Assembly: GCA_035236585.1 (NCBI GenBank)
Contig: CP141130.1
Span: forward strand, 31,693,501-31,757,500
Length of the DNA stretch: 64,000 nt
From: Warburgia ugandensis
Lineage: Eukaryota > Streptophyta > Magnoliopsida > Canellales > Canellaceae
Direction: 5' to 3'
In this document: in pieces, positions 52,501 to 59,999 of the stretch
Position numbering within the stretch: position 1 is the stretch's first letter
Layout: each line of letters opens with the position of its first letter
Position numbers and translations under genes: made by a program
The notes under the pieces: generated by a model
What the model was told of the DNA's origin: nothing
The model's input: the letters and a program-made list of their open reading frames with translations, nothing else
The model's database searches: none

Positions 52501-55500
52501 TAATTCAAAGAAACAAGTGCTTCCTGTATAAAAAAGGGCAGCTCCGGTGCACGAAGCTCCCGCTTATGTGGGGTCTGAGGACGGGGCGGACCACAAGGGC
52601 CTATAGTAGGCAGCCTTACCTTGCATTTTGCCCCTTGACCTTAAGGTCACATGACGACAACTTTTACCGTTGCACCAAGGCTCCCCTTCAAGTGCTTCCT
52701 GTATATCTTGTAAAATCATTTCTCAAGCAAGAAGATGATGGAAATAATATAAATCAATATAAATCCATGAAACATCAATAAAACCGCAGCAAAAGCTGAA
52801 AATATAATTGGCATCAAACAACATAAAATAAGAATCAGAATTTCCACTGGTGATGACTTATCTCAAGCAGATTTTATATAATAATAACCTTTAAGCCAGC
52901 TGGAGACAGAACTTCAAGAGTTTTGATAGGCCTGTATTCCATGCCAAATACACGTTGGGCACCATCAGTCATTGACAATTTTAGGCATCTCTTAGGCCCA
53001 GAAGGTGCATCATGATACCCTTCGCGCAGAGTTGAGCTTATATTAACTACTTCATCAACCTGAAAAAAAATGTTGTTCAGCGTTAGACAAAGATAAAATG
53101 GTACTCATTGGTTATGAAGTAGCTTGAAAGTATGAAAAAGAATCTTCTAATTAATAGATTGGTCAGAACCCAAGTCTCATCCTCCTTGGTGTTCTGCAAT
53201 CATCCCAGAGAAATAGAGATAATTTTGCACATCTCCAGAGAAGAGGATCCTTGAACATTGTACAAGTTTGGTGTCAACAGTATCAAATATGCTTGATGAC
53301 ACATCCTAAGTGACATTTCAAGTTTCTGTTATTTTTTGAGCTGTCTTTCAGTTTTCTGTTCTTTTACATTTTCCTTGTTTTCATGCTTGTTGCTTTTCAT
53401 TTATTTTATTTTTCCTCCTCTGTCATCACATTCTCCATTTGTTCAAAAGCAAAAGCAAAGAATAAGAAAAAAAAAAAAAAAAGGCAACAGCTTCAGAGTA
53501 ACTTCATTACTAGAAATTTCTTCTTCAGAGTAGCTTCATTACTAGAAATCTCTTGAACACCTAAAGCTTATGGAAATAGGCACTGAACTGATAAAAGTTT
53601 ATTAAGTATAATGACAACAAATTTATGGTGTTTGGCAAATGACAGTAAAACACAGCAGCAAGGACTATTGTTCCTGAAATGACTTGCTGACCAAGATTGA
53701 GAAAGGCAACTACATACATACACTATATGTTATTAACACTATGAGCTATTATGGCAAGGAAAGTCAGAAACAGAACTTCAAGAATGTACCACACTCAGTA
53801 CCAAATAGAAACCCCAGTATCAAAGAAAAGAAATTATCTACCAGTGACAATATTTCAAACACTAAACACTCTGAGACTGAATGCACAGGTAGAGGCATTA
53901 TTAGTTTGCTAATCCAACACAGGGAACTGAGTAATTGCTGCAAACCAACTTGCTAAGCCATCTCAATACATTAGCATCTAGCTTTTGTTGACACATCAGT
54001 CAATAACCCAATAATGGAGTTGCAGTTCTAACTGCTTATCTCAGCACCAAGTTAAGAGGAAATACCAAATATCTAAGAAAATATACAAATCAAAAAGCGT
54101 AAATCTAGGATACATGTGCTTCGAATTCTGCAACATTAAAATGCTTCATGGTAAGCTCAGAAGCAAATCACACTATTCGCATCATGCTTCAAGGTAAGCT
54201 CGAAATCAAGAAGCTGTCAGCCGCCCCAGCAGGAGCAGGAATTGTATCTGGGGTGAACTCCAAGGAAATCACCACATCCTTGTTGTAGTGAAATGAGTCC
54301 AAAAGGACTTGCAGCGCAGATGAGGGGTCTGCTCAAAAGCACCACAACAGCTGATGGTTGATGATACCAATCTCATCTTATATACAAAAACTATATGCTG
54401 CAGGCAAAGATTTCCTATCTTCAGATGGTAGATCCACACTGAATCATTCCACTCAAAAGGAGTGGACCATCATCATCATCATCATCATCAAGACCTTATC
54501 CCAATTAGGGATCGGCCACATGAATCTTATTCCTCCATTCCACTCTATTAAATACCATGTCTTCATTTAGTCCCAAAGTTTTTAAATCTTTCCTCACCAC
54601 TTCTATCCACGTTCCTTTGGGCCTTCCCCTTGCCCTTTTAAAACTTTCTACTTGTATTGCCTCACTTCTTCTAACCGGTGCCGTTGTTGGTCTCCTTTGA
54701 ACATGTCCAAACCATCTAAGTCTAGTCTCCCTCATCTTATTACCTATTGGTGCTATCCCTAAATTTCCTCGAATATTTTCATTTCGAATTCTATCTTTTC
54801 TTGTCTCACCACTCATCCATCTCAACATCCTCATTTCTGCGACGCTCATTCTATGAGTATGATGTTCCTTAACTGCCCAACATTCTGATCCATAAAGCAT
54901 GGCAGGCCTTATGGTCATCCTATAGAATTTTCCTTTTAGTTTGAGTGGCACCCGTCGATCACACAAAACTCCAGATGCACATCTCCATTTGTTCCAACAT
55001 GCTTGAATTCTCTGGATAACCTCCCTCTCAATCTCTCCACTCTCATGAATCATTGATCCTAAGTACCAAAAGTGGTCTTTGACGAGGACTTCTTGGTTAT
55101 CAATCTTAACTAGTGTTCTACTCCTACTCTCCTTGCTAAAATTACATTCCATATATTCTGTCTTAGTTTGACCAATTTTAAATCCTTCAGATTCTAATGC
55201 TTCTCTCCATAATTCTAGCTTTATGTTTGCACCCTCCCTTGTCTTATCAAGTAAGACTATATCATCTGCAAATAACATGCACCAGGGAATCTCCTCGTGC
55301 AGATGTTTTGTTAGCTCATCCATAACCAATGTGAAAAGGTATGGACTCAATGCCGATCCTTGGTGCAATCCTATAGTGACAGGAAAATCACCAGTCACAC
55401 CACTAGTGGTCTTAACATTTATTACCGCTCCCTCATACATATCTTTAATTATGTCTATATATCCTTGCAAAACCCCTTTACCACCCAACACTCTCTATAT

Positions 55501-57559
55501 TAACTCTCTAGGGACTCTATCATAAGCTTTCTCTAAATCGATAAAGACCATGTGGAGGTCTTTCCTCCTCTCCCTATATGTCTCTACTAATTGTCTTAGT
55601 AAGAAAATAGCCTCCATGGTAGACCTCCCAAGCATGAAACCAAACTGATTCTCCGATACACTTGTTTCATGTCGCAGCCTCTTCTGAATCTCTCTTTCAA
55701 AAAGTTTCATAGTGTGGCTCATAAGTTTGATCCCTCGATAATTAGTGCAGCTTTGTATGTCTCCTTTATTCTTATAGATTGGTACAATAGAGCTTTTCCT
55801 CCACTCATCAGGCATTTGCTTTGATTTTATAATCTTGTTAAACAACTTGATCAACCAAACTACCCCAATATCTCCCATATGCTTCCAAACCTCTATTGGT
55901 ATACCATCAAGCCCCATGGCCTTTCCTGATTTCATCTTTTTCAAGGCATCTTTTACTTCAGGTATTCTAATCCTATGTTCATACCTATAATATCCAATAT
56001 TATTTTGATTTATAGTATTTTCAATCCCTATATTCTCAAGGCCATTGCCATTTAACAATTTTTGAAAGTATGTTTCCCACCTTTATTTGATCTCATCATC
56101 TTTAACTAATACCATTTGATCATCACTTCTAATACACCTAACATTATCTAAGTCCTTACCCTTTTGTTCTCTTACTTTTGCAAGTTTAAACACATCTTTC
56201 TCACCTTCTCTTGTTCCTATTATATTGTAGAGCTCATCATATGCTTTAAGTTTAGCCTCACTTACTATTCTCTTAACAACGTTTTTAGCATTCTTATCTT
56301 GTTTATAGTTTTCATTATTTCTAATCTTCTGCCGTGCCTTAAAACGCATCTGTTTTTCTTTAATAACTTTTTGAACTGGGACCAATAGCTAGTAGCAGCT
56401 TAGATTGCAGTAGTTAATTTGGAGCTAAAATTCTACAAAAGCAGACTTACTACTATTTTTAAAGGAGTTACTATATGGTTGGTGTGCATATAGTTTGAAA
56501 AGTATAAACGAGCAAGAGTAGATGTGGGGCTCACTATTTTCAATGATCAAAATAATATATCTCATAGGTTATGCTATTTTTTCCGAAAGCAAACCAAACC
56601 ACATCAGTTCAGCTTCCAATTGTTGGCCTTCAAATGGGCAGCTAGAGAATCAAAATGAAAAGGTGCATATTCTACAAACAATCCTCACAAAATCAAAGGC
56701 TTAGCACCATTTAATGGAGGGTAAATGATTTGGGTCATGGACAAAGGTGACTCCACTTGCATTTTGCCAATTCATATGTTTCTAGAGAAAATATGCCCAT
56801 CTATCATGTACGACTACACATATCAATTTTGAAAATCCAGCAGCATGATTATTAGCAAGCCAATGTCAAAAAACTAGCTAAAATTACAGTTGCACAAGTC
56901 TCCGAATAATTGAAATTTTTTTCTCCATCAAACAGAAAAAATGGAACAAGCCAGAAAAGGCCTACATAAGACCAAAACCCTGGAAAACCACACACCTGCA
57001 AGACGAAAGGGCCGGCAAGTTCAATGCCGTGCATGGCATGAACATTTTCCGGAAGAACACCTCTCCCAGAGTGGTTCATATCGGAATGAAGAAACTGCGA
57101 GAAACAAAGCTTTGCCTTTCCAGCAACATCCATGTCGGAAAAACCAGGCACTGAACTCATCAAACCGGAGATGCAGGAATCCAGCCATTCCCTCCGAGGA
57201 CACAATCCAAGTTTTCGAAAAAATTCCTCCACCGGCGAGTCGGAATGTCCGCTGTCGCCGGCTGACGGCGACACCGAAGTATCGGAAACCGGTGGTGGTG
57301 AAGAAAAGGGACAGACGAAATCTGGCACATCAGGCAAATCATCATCGGATATTTCGAGGGGGAAATTTGAAGAAGGGATTGGGTTTGGAGGAATTAGGAT
57401 TTGAGTTTGGTTACGATTTTGCTGTTGGTTTTTGTTTTCTTCTGCGGCTCCTTCTTCCTCTTCTTCATCGGAAGAGGTAACCAGACGAACTCGCCTTCTG
57501 CTCATCAATTTTCGCGTTTGGGGTTTTCCCTCCATTTTTTGTTTTTCTCTCCGCTGCAT
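31427..57559 (-). CDS. RMI1: RMI1, RecQ-mediated genome instability protein 1, eight exons over 26 kb
   Basis: RMI1 is the OB-fold partner of TOP3-alpha and the RecQ/BLM helicase in the nuclear RTR complex. That complex dissolves double Holliday junctions, limits crossovers and is needed for meiotic repair in plants (family knowledge). The joined exons give a 650-codon frame with every exon phase matching and every intron GT-AG. Domains: acidic low-complexity N-terminus (1-110), DUF1767-type helical part (about 110-165, [19 protein letters not shown]), first OB fold (about 165-300, with [30 protein letters not shown] and [13 protein letters not shown]), disordered linker (about 300-510), C-terminal OB fold (about 511-645, ending through [19 protein letters not shown]). 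The length fits plant RMI1 (Arabidopsis about 640). The first ATG (57559) has a weak context; the ATG at 57535 (AAAATGGAG) is the likelier start, and 57505 is a third option. Exons were predicted without transcript data. Confidence 0.93.
31598..32898 (-). other. RMI1 intron 7
   Basis: 1.3 kb with GT-AG borders. No transposon ends, RNA gene or repeat was recognised. A 97-codon minus-strand frame at 32375-32668 has no splice support and resembles nothing known to me. Confidence 0.7.
32899..33027 (-). CDS. RMI1: RMI1 exon 7
   Basis: Exactly 43 codons, phase 0 at both ends, between acceptor TTCCTCAG and donor GAG|GTAATT. It encodes [20 protein letters not shown], then a helix to [12 protein letters not shown], in the C-terminal OB fold. 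Only 80 bp of intron separate it from exon 6. Confidence 0.92.
33108..33218 (-). CDS. RMI1: RMI1 exon 6
   Basis: Exactly 37 codons, phase 0 at both ends, between acceptor TGTGCAG and donor AAT|GTGAGT. It encodes [19 protein letters not shown], then [17 protein letters not shown], strands of the C-terminal OB fold that in the family binds RMI2 and partner proteins. Confidence 0.92.
33615..33782 (-). mobile_element. Au-type SINE in RMI1 intron 5
   Basis: Minus-strand tRNA-derived SINE, starting GGGGAGCCTTGGCGCAACGG with A- and B-box-like stretches and ending GAGCTGCCCTTTTATG. The flanking 18-bp duplications at 33597-33614 and 33783-33800 differ at one base. It lies in the same direction as RMI1. 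The rest of intron 5 (33219-34445) shows nothing else recognisable. Confidence 0.9.
34446..34951 (-). CDS. RMI1: RMI1 exon 5, linker with three internal repeats
   Basis: 506 bp between acceptor TTTATAG and donor TTAAG|GTACTT. The first two bases complete a Gly codon, and the exon ends in phase 0. Residues 346-514. The first two thirds are Ser/Ala/Asp-rich and poorly conserved, and hold three degenerate repeats of about 39 residues. The last part ([19 protein letters not shown] to INGKIK) enters the C-terminal OB fold. A 113-codon frame on the opposite strand is a shadow. Confidence 0.9.
34581..34934 (-). repeat. RMI1: Three degenerate 38-41-residue repeats coded in RMI1 exon 5
   Basis: Unit 1 (about 34812-34934) starts [16 protein letters not shown] and ends [13 protein letters not shown]. 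Unit 2 (about 34695-34811) starts [16 protein letters not shown] and ends [13 protein letters not shown]. Unit 3 (about 34581-34694) starts [15 protein letters not shown] and ends [12 protein letters not shown]. The shared pattern is S-x(2-4)-GR-x2-RE-x-[FI]-A-x-P, then SS-x3-SD-[AIV]. I do not recall this as a named feature of RMI1. Confidence 0.6.
34952..35695. other. RMI1 intron 4, exon-proximal part
   Basis: Unique-looking AT-rich intron sequence between exon 5 and the hAT remnant. No coding, RNA or repeat feature was seen. Confidence 0.5.
36180..36960. repeat. Degenerate tandem array, about 150-bp unit, in the hAT 5' region
   Basis: At least three and a half units carry GTAGCAAATGTGTAAATGTC, then TGCTAAAAACAACTGATT, a T-rich stretch, CACTAAAAA and GTAAGCTTTTTATT. 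Unit starts lie near 36374, 36571, 36724 and 36872, and a more diverged unit lies before 36370. An Au SINE landed at the start of one unit. Confidence 0.75.
36387..36566 (+). mobile_element. Au-type SINE in the hAT tandem array (RMI1 intron 4)
   Basis: A full-length unit, GGGGAGCCTTAGCGCAATGG through AAGGTAAGGCTG and CCGCCCCTTCCCCAGACCCC to GGGCTGCCC plus T tail. It has a 16-bp duplication (TTTTGTAGCAAATGTG at 36371-36386 and 36567-36582). B-box-like GGTTCAAGG is visible near 36442. It runs antisense to RMI1. Confidence 0.92.
37199..39890 (+). pseudogene. hAT transposase remains (BED finger, DUF659, C-terminal dimerisation)
   Basis: Three blocks in family order. A BED-type zinc finger with [15 protein letters not shown] lies at about 37230-37340. 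A DUF659 region lies at about 38320-38790, with [24 protein letters not shown] and, after a small intron-like gap, [22 protein letters not shown]-terminal dimerisation block lies at about 39500-39810, with [20 protein letters not shown] and [10 protein letters not shown]. The finger is followed by an Asp-rich stretch. The usual NWS tryptophan codon in the last block has become a stop, and other parts do not read through, so no transposase can be made. An Au SINE interrupts the gap between the finger and DUF659. Confidence 0.8.
37913..38094 (-). mobile_element. Au-type SINE inside the hAT remains (RMI1 intron 4)
   Basis: A full-length minus-strand copy with a perfect 17-bp duplication, CTTCTTCAAAAGCAAGT, at 37896-37912 and 38095-38111. 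On its own strand it starts GGGGAGCCTTGGGGCAATGG and ends GGGGCTGCC with a T tail. It lies in the same direction as RMI1. Confidence 0.92.
41237..41281 (+). mobile_element. 45-bp RTE LINE 3'-tail insertion with 15-bp target duplication
   Basis: The insert starts CAACCAAGCCCTAAATGGG, continues ATAAGATCTTG and ends in GATGATG-type repeats. It matches the LINE end at 54470. It is flanked by ATAAATATCTTGTAA (41222-41236) and ATAAATATCTTCTAA (41282-41296). It begins at the same LINE nucleotide as the insertion at 18084. The surrounding 40646-41360 is otherwise plain intron. Confidence 0.85.
41366..42045 (-). repeat. 3' LTR of the chromovirus-type fossil
   Basis: 680 bp. On the minus strand it begins TGATGGGGATTATC after a purine-rich GTTAGGGAGAT tract and ends CCTACATCA. 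It matches 47166-47841 along its full length. Confidence 0.9.
47150..47161 (-). other. Primer-binding site of the chromovirus-type fossil
   Basis: Minus strand TGGTATCAGAGC, a perfect initiator-Met tRNA type site, four bases after the 5' LTR end (CCTATATCA). Confidence 0.9.
47166..47841 (-). repeat. 5' LTR of the chromovirus-type fossil
   Basis: 676 bp. On the minus strand it begins TGATGGGGACCATAATACC and ends CCTATATCA at 47166. It is followed on the right by the target duplication ATACC and then ordinary intron to exon 4. Confidence 0.9.
48228..48382 (-). CDS. RMI1: RMI1 exon 4
   Basis: 155 bp between acceptor GATGCAG and donor CGAG|GTAATG. The first base completes an Arg codon from exon 3. 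It encodes [20 protein letters not shown] and a Gln/Asn/Ser-rich stretch to QLSGR. The ARRARLAAW phrase is a recognisable RMI1 linker motif. The 13.3-kb intron 4 that follows is filled with transposons. Confidence 0.9.
48383..50158 (-). other. RMI1 intron 3
   Basis: 1.8 kb without a recognisable transposon. It has a (CT)n run at about 49199-49216 and a 62-bp tandem duplication at 49074-49193. A small plus-strand frame at 48519-48746 has no recognisable relatives. Confidence 0.6.
49074..49193. repeat. 62-bp tandem duplication in RMI1 intron 3
   Basis: Two units starting at 49074 and 49136 share AGAGATCTTAGAG, AAAGACT, TTGGCAATG and AAATCATC. They differ at about ten positions, so the duplication is not recent. 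Confidence 0.8.
50159..50304 (-). CDS. RMI1: RMI1 exon 3
   Basis: 146 bp between acceptor TTGTAG and donor AAAG|GTACTT. It starts in phase 0 and ends two bases into a codon. It encodes [20 protein letters not shown], then [15 protein letters not shown] and [10 protein letters not shown], closing the first OB fold and leading into the linker. Confidence 0.92.
50649..50829 (+). mobile_element. Au-type SINE in RMI1 intron 2
   Basis: A plus-strand copy starting shortly after 50655 with GGGGAGTCTTGGCACAACAG. It has CTTGTGACCTGGAGGTCAC and ends CAGGCTGCTC. A perfect 16-bp duplication, ATATGTAATGGACAAG, lies at 50633-50648 and 50830-50845. Several CpG-to-TpG/CpA changes suggest it is older than the other full copies. 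It is antisense to RMI1. Confidence 0.9.
52531..52688 (-). mobile_element. Au-type SINE in RMI1 intron 2, 200 bp from exon 2
   Basis: A minus-strand copy starting GGGGAGCCTTGGTGCAACGG and ending CCGGAGCTGCCCTTTTTT, with a perfect 17-bp duplication, CAAGTGCTTCCTGTATA, at 52514-52530 and 52689-52705. It lacks about 20 bp in the middle compared with the other copies. It is in the same direction as RMI1. Confidence 0.92.
52889..53059 (-). CDS. RMI1: RMI1 exon 2
   Basis: Exactly 57 codons (phase 0 at both ends) between acceptor TTTTTTCAG and donor AAAG|GTTATT. It encodes [16 protein letters not shown] through [20 protein letters not shown] to [10 protein letters not shown], the core strands of the first OB fold, which is the family's most conserved stretch. 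Confidence 0.93.
53060..54469 (-). other. RMI1 intron 1, part next to exon 2
   Basis: AT-rich intron with a 32-bp tandem duplication at 53491-53554 (units start CTTCAGAGTA) and an A run near 53467-53482. The only unexplained GC-richer patch, about 54190-54335, is listed separately. Confidence 0.6.
54189..54332 (-). pseudogene. Possible captured coding fragment of an unknown gene
   Basis: A 47-codon open stretch ends in TGA at 54189-54191. It starts [14 protein letters not shown], continues [16 protein letters not shown] and ends SFLISSLP. It is richer in GC than the intron around it and has codon use like a real gene. I do not recognise the protein. It has no acceptor that would fit the RMI1 frame, since exons 1 and 2 already join to the family sequence. 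It could be a copied C-terminal exon of another gene, or chance. Confidence 0.35.
54470..56377 (-). mobile_element. RTE-clade LINE, 5'-truncated (copy B), in RMI1 intron 1
   Basis: Reads on the minus strand and lies in the same direction as RMI1. It keeps the linker before RT and the whole reverse transcriptase ([19 protein letters not shown], then [34 protein letters not shown], the catalytic [13 protein letters not shown]). The C-terminal part typical of plant RTE elements ([16 protein letters not shown] to [10 protein letters not shown]) is also present, with its stop near 54505. The 3' end is a (GAT)n tail. The endonuclease is missing by 5' truncation. Only two in-frame stops were seen: TAA after DDEIK, likely from CAA, and TAG after RELI, from the TGG kept in copy A. 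A short 6-7-bp duplication, TGGACCA/GGGACCA, flanks it. It is much better preserved than copy A. Confidence 0.9.
56378..56995 (-). other. RMI1 intron 1, part next to exon 1
   Basis: Plain intron between the LINE and the exon 1 donor. Nothing further was recognised. Confidence 0.5.
56996..57559 (-). CDS. RMI1: RMI1 exon 1
   Basis: Codons 1-188. It covers the acidic N-terminus (a [10 protein letters not shown] run), a proline/serine-rich stretch, the DUF1767 region ([20 protein letters not shown]) and the start of the first OB fold, ending at GPFVLQ. The donor TTGCAG|GTGTGT is in phase 0. Reading on past it gives an unrelated tail, which supports the splice. The intron-exon join restores [11 protein letters not shown], as known in RMI1. 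Confidence 0.92.
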
Positions 57560-58747
57560 TTAAAGTTGAGGAGGGGCGGGGGCGCAGTACCTATTGCGCG
57601 CATTTTAGCGGAAAGACGAAACGCTACGGTGGTGGTTGCTAAGCATGGGAAGATACTTTCTGCGACGACTTTTACGTGAACGTTTGGGTAAACGAGCTGT
57701 CCATTTTCAACATTTTAAGAAGCTAGCAATTAGCCCGTGCAAATACACAGTCATAAATATTTTATTAGTCTTTGGACATACTAAATGTTTGTGAATAACA
57801 TACTATATTATTAAGAGAAGGTTTATATTGTTTAGGAAGAAATGTACGGAATTATCCTCTACTTGAAACCGTGAAGATTCCTTGGATGACTAACAAAATC
57901 CTATTTTGGAGCCCGCTAGTGAACATTTTATTATTTTTTCTTGAAATCTTTAATAAATTTGAAGAAACGAAGAAGCGTTGGCCAAATTTGCAAAAGCGGA
58001 TTGAGATAGAGAGAATCATTTTTCATATTAACTTGGCTCTACCCCCAGGTTAGTTTTCAGTAACAACCATGAGATAAACTATAAGAAAATAAAATTTATT
58101 TCTCAAATTATTATAAATTTATTCATTCACTTCAATCAAGTGAAAACTTCTTCTAAATCTTTATTTTTTCCTACAAATTCAGCTTATTCAGAGCTCATTT
58201 TAGAACATGGAAGTGCCAAATGAGATAAACCAAAAGAAAATAAAATTTATTTCTCATAATTGCATAAATTTATTCATTCACTTCAATCGAGTGAAAACAT
58301 CGACTGCATCTTCATTTTTCCTATAAATTTAGCTAGAACATGCTTAGTCTCCACTACATCAGATGGCAATAAGTACTTAGTAACCCTTTCTCCATGCCTC
58401 CTTGAGATCGAGCCCAAGACTTTCTTCTTCTTCTTCACTTTTTTAACGTCTCAACACATTCTCCACCATCTCATTTTCCATCTCTCCAAGTATGGAGAGA
58501 TAGGTTGAAAATAGCTTTTCTTTTTTCTTTTTTCTTTGTTTGTTAAAACTTTATGGGTTTAAGAGTTTCTTGGCCCATATGTGCAAATAGCAAGATTAGT
58601 CGATTTTCCAACAATGGCTTCAAATTTTTTATGGAAATCGGTAAGCTACAAAGTGCAATCATCCTGTAGCTTTGCCCTTGGCTCGGAGGGAAATGTCTAT
58701 TGTCTGAAAAGTTAGGGCTTTTTGCAATGGTTTTTTTGGTCACTTTT
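57560..58747 (-). promoter_or_regulatory. RMI1 5' flank: 5' untranslated region and probable promoter
   Basis: The first 100 bp upstream of the start codons (57560-57680) are GC- and CpG-rich (GGGGCGGGGGCGC, GCGCGC, CGGAAAGACGAAACG), unlike the AT-rich sequence around, as expected of a housekeeping-type promoter. No clear TATA box was found at a useful distance; TTTAAA at about 57561 is too close to the first ATG. Beyond 57700 it is AT-rich with a tandem duplication, up to the solo LTR at 58748. No divergent gene was recognised. Confidence 0.5.
58069..58345. repeat. About 150-bp tandem duplication upstream of RMI1
   Basis: Units start near 58069 and 58220 with ATGAGATAAAC. They share AAAATAAAATTTATTTCTCA, TAAATTTATTCATTCACTTC and GAGTGAAAAC or AAGTGAAAAC. 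The second unit is shorter at its end. It lies 0.5-0.8 kb upstream of the RMI1 start. Confidence 0.85.
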
Positions 58748-59764
58748 TGTAATAATGCTAATTTTTATAAATTGATTGAGAAAATCAATTTAGCTTGAAT
58801 TTTCAAAAATTTCAGGTTGAAGTATTAGGTTACTAGAAATTCTCTTTTTATAGAGATTAAAACACGATTTAAAACTTGAAAATTATGAAGGTACTCAAAA
58901 ACCAATTAAAATGACACTAAGTACATTCAATTTGGAGCTGAAATGAAAAATCTTAAATTTTCTCTATTTTTATGAATAAAAGGATAAAATGATAATTTTA
59001 CCCATAACCGAGATCTAAGACATCAATATTTACAATGTACTCAAAAATGCAATTCCAATGCCACTAAGTACGCTCAATTCCGAGTTCGGGAGAATAAAAC
59101 ATATTTTTCTCCATAAAAGGGCAAAATGGTCCTTTCACACCTCCATGGGCCCACAAATGAATCCAACGGCCAGAAAACATGTAATGAGTAGTCAAACCAC
59201 TATCAGCTGATAGTGAAGAAGGAAGTGGTAGTGGAGGATCCAATGTTAATTTAGTATTCAAAAGAATTGAAATATAATTATTACAAGTAATTATGAAAAA
59301 TTCAAAACCATCTATAAATAAACCCCCAAAAATCCTCCAAAAATGTTCAATAAAAATTCCCACAAAATTATCTTACTTTTTTTGAAAAACTAGATATAGA
59401 TTTATTTCCAAATTTTCAAAACTCCCAAAAATCTCTCTTCTTTCACTTTCTCTCTCCTCTCTCTAGATTGAAACAAGAGACCTAACTTCAATTAGGCACT
59501 CTATTTCAAATCAAATATCAAAAATATCACCATTCATATTGTCCTAGACTATCTTATCTACAAAAATCCCAAAAAAAGTAAGGATAAGAACCCTTCATTT
59601 CTGTATGATGGAGGGCTCATATGGAAAAAGCTAATATGTCCAATCAATCCAGAAGGGTTCAAAACCCCTAGGGTAGAATTTTCAATAAGTTTCATCAAGT
59701 TTTGAGCCCTTGATTGAAGAGGAATTGATTGGACAGTCCAAAACGGACTATCCAATCTTCTTTA

Positions 59765-59999
59765 TAAGATTTGGCTCCTAGGACGCCACAGCGAGACGCT
59801 GCATGGAAACATGCCCTACTGAAGCATCTTCGCGCACACACTTCGCTTGTGACAACGTCCCAATGGAATGTCCGCCAGACAATGCAGGTCCCAGGCAGCG
59901 CATTACCACGTGTGTCCCGGTGGAGACCGGCAACCGCTCCACCCGAACAATTAGGACCGTCCGTTCCACTTAGCCTAGATCAAATCTAGACCCTCGGAA
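59765..59999. other. GC-rich island inside the solo LTR
   Basis: About 235 bp of GC- and CpG-rich sequence (GGACGCCACAGCGAGACGC, CTTCGCGCACACAC, CCGGTGGAGACCGGCAACCG) sits in strongly AT-rich DNA, some 450 bp after the TATA-like box. A 72-codon plus-strand frame (59771-59989) overlaps it but resembles nothing known. It may be part of the transcribed leader of this LTR family or a captured host fragment. Confidence 0.5.

Noticed and set aside
56941-57480. 179-codon plus-strand frame over RMI1 exon 1
   Set aside because: It is antisense to the conserved exon 1. The translation looks like no known family, and the GC-rich region makes long chance frames likely.
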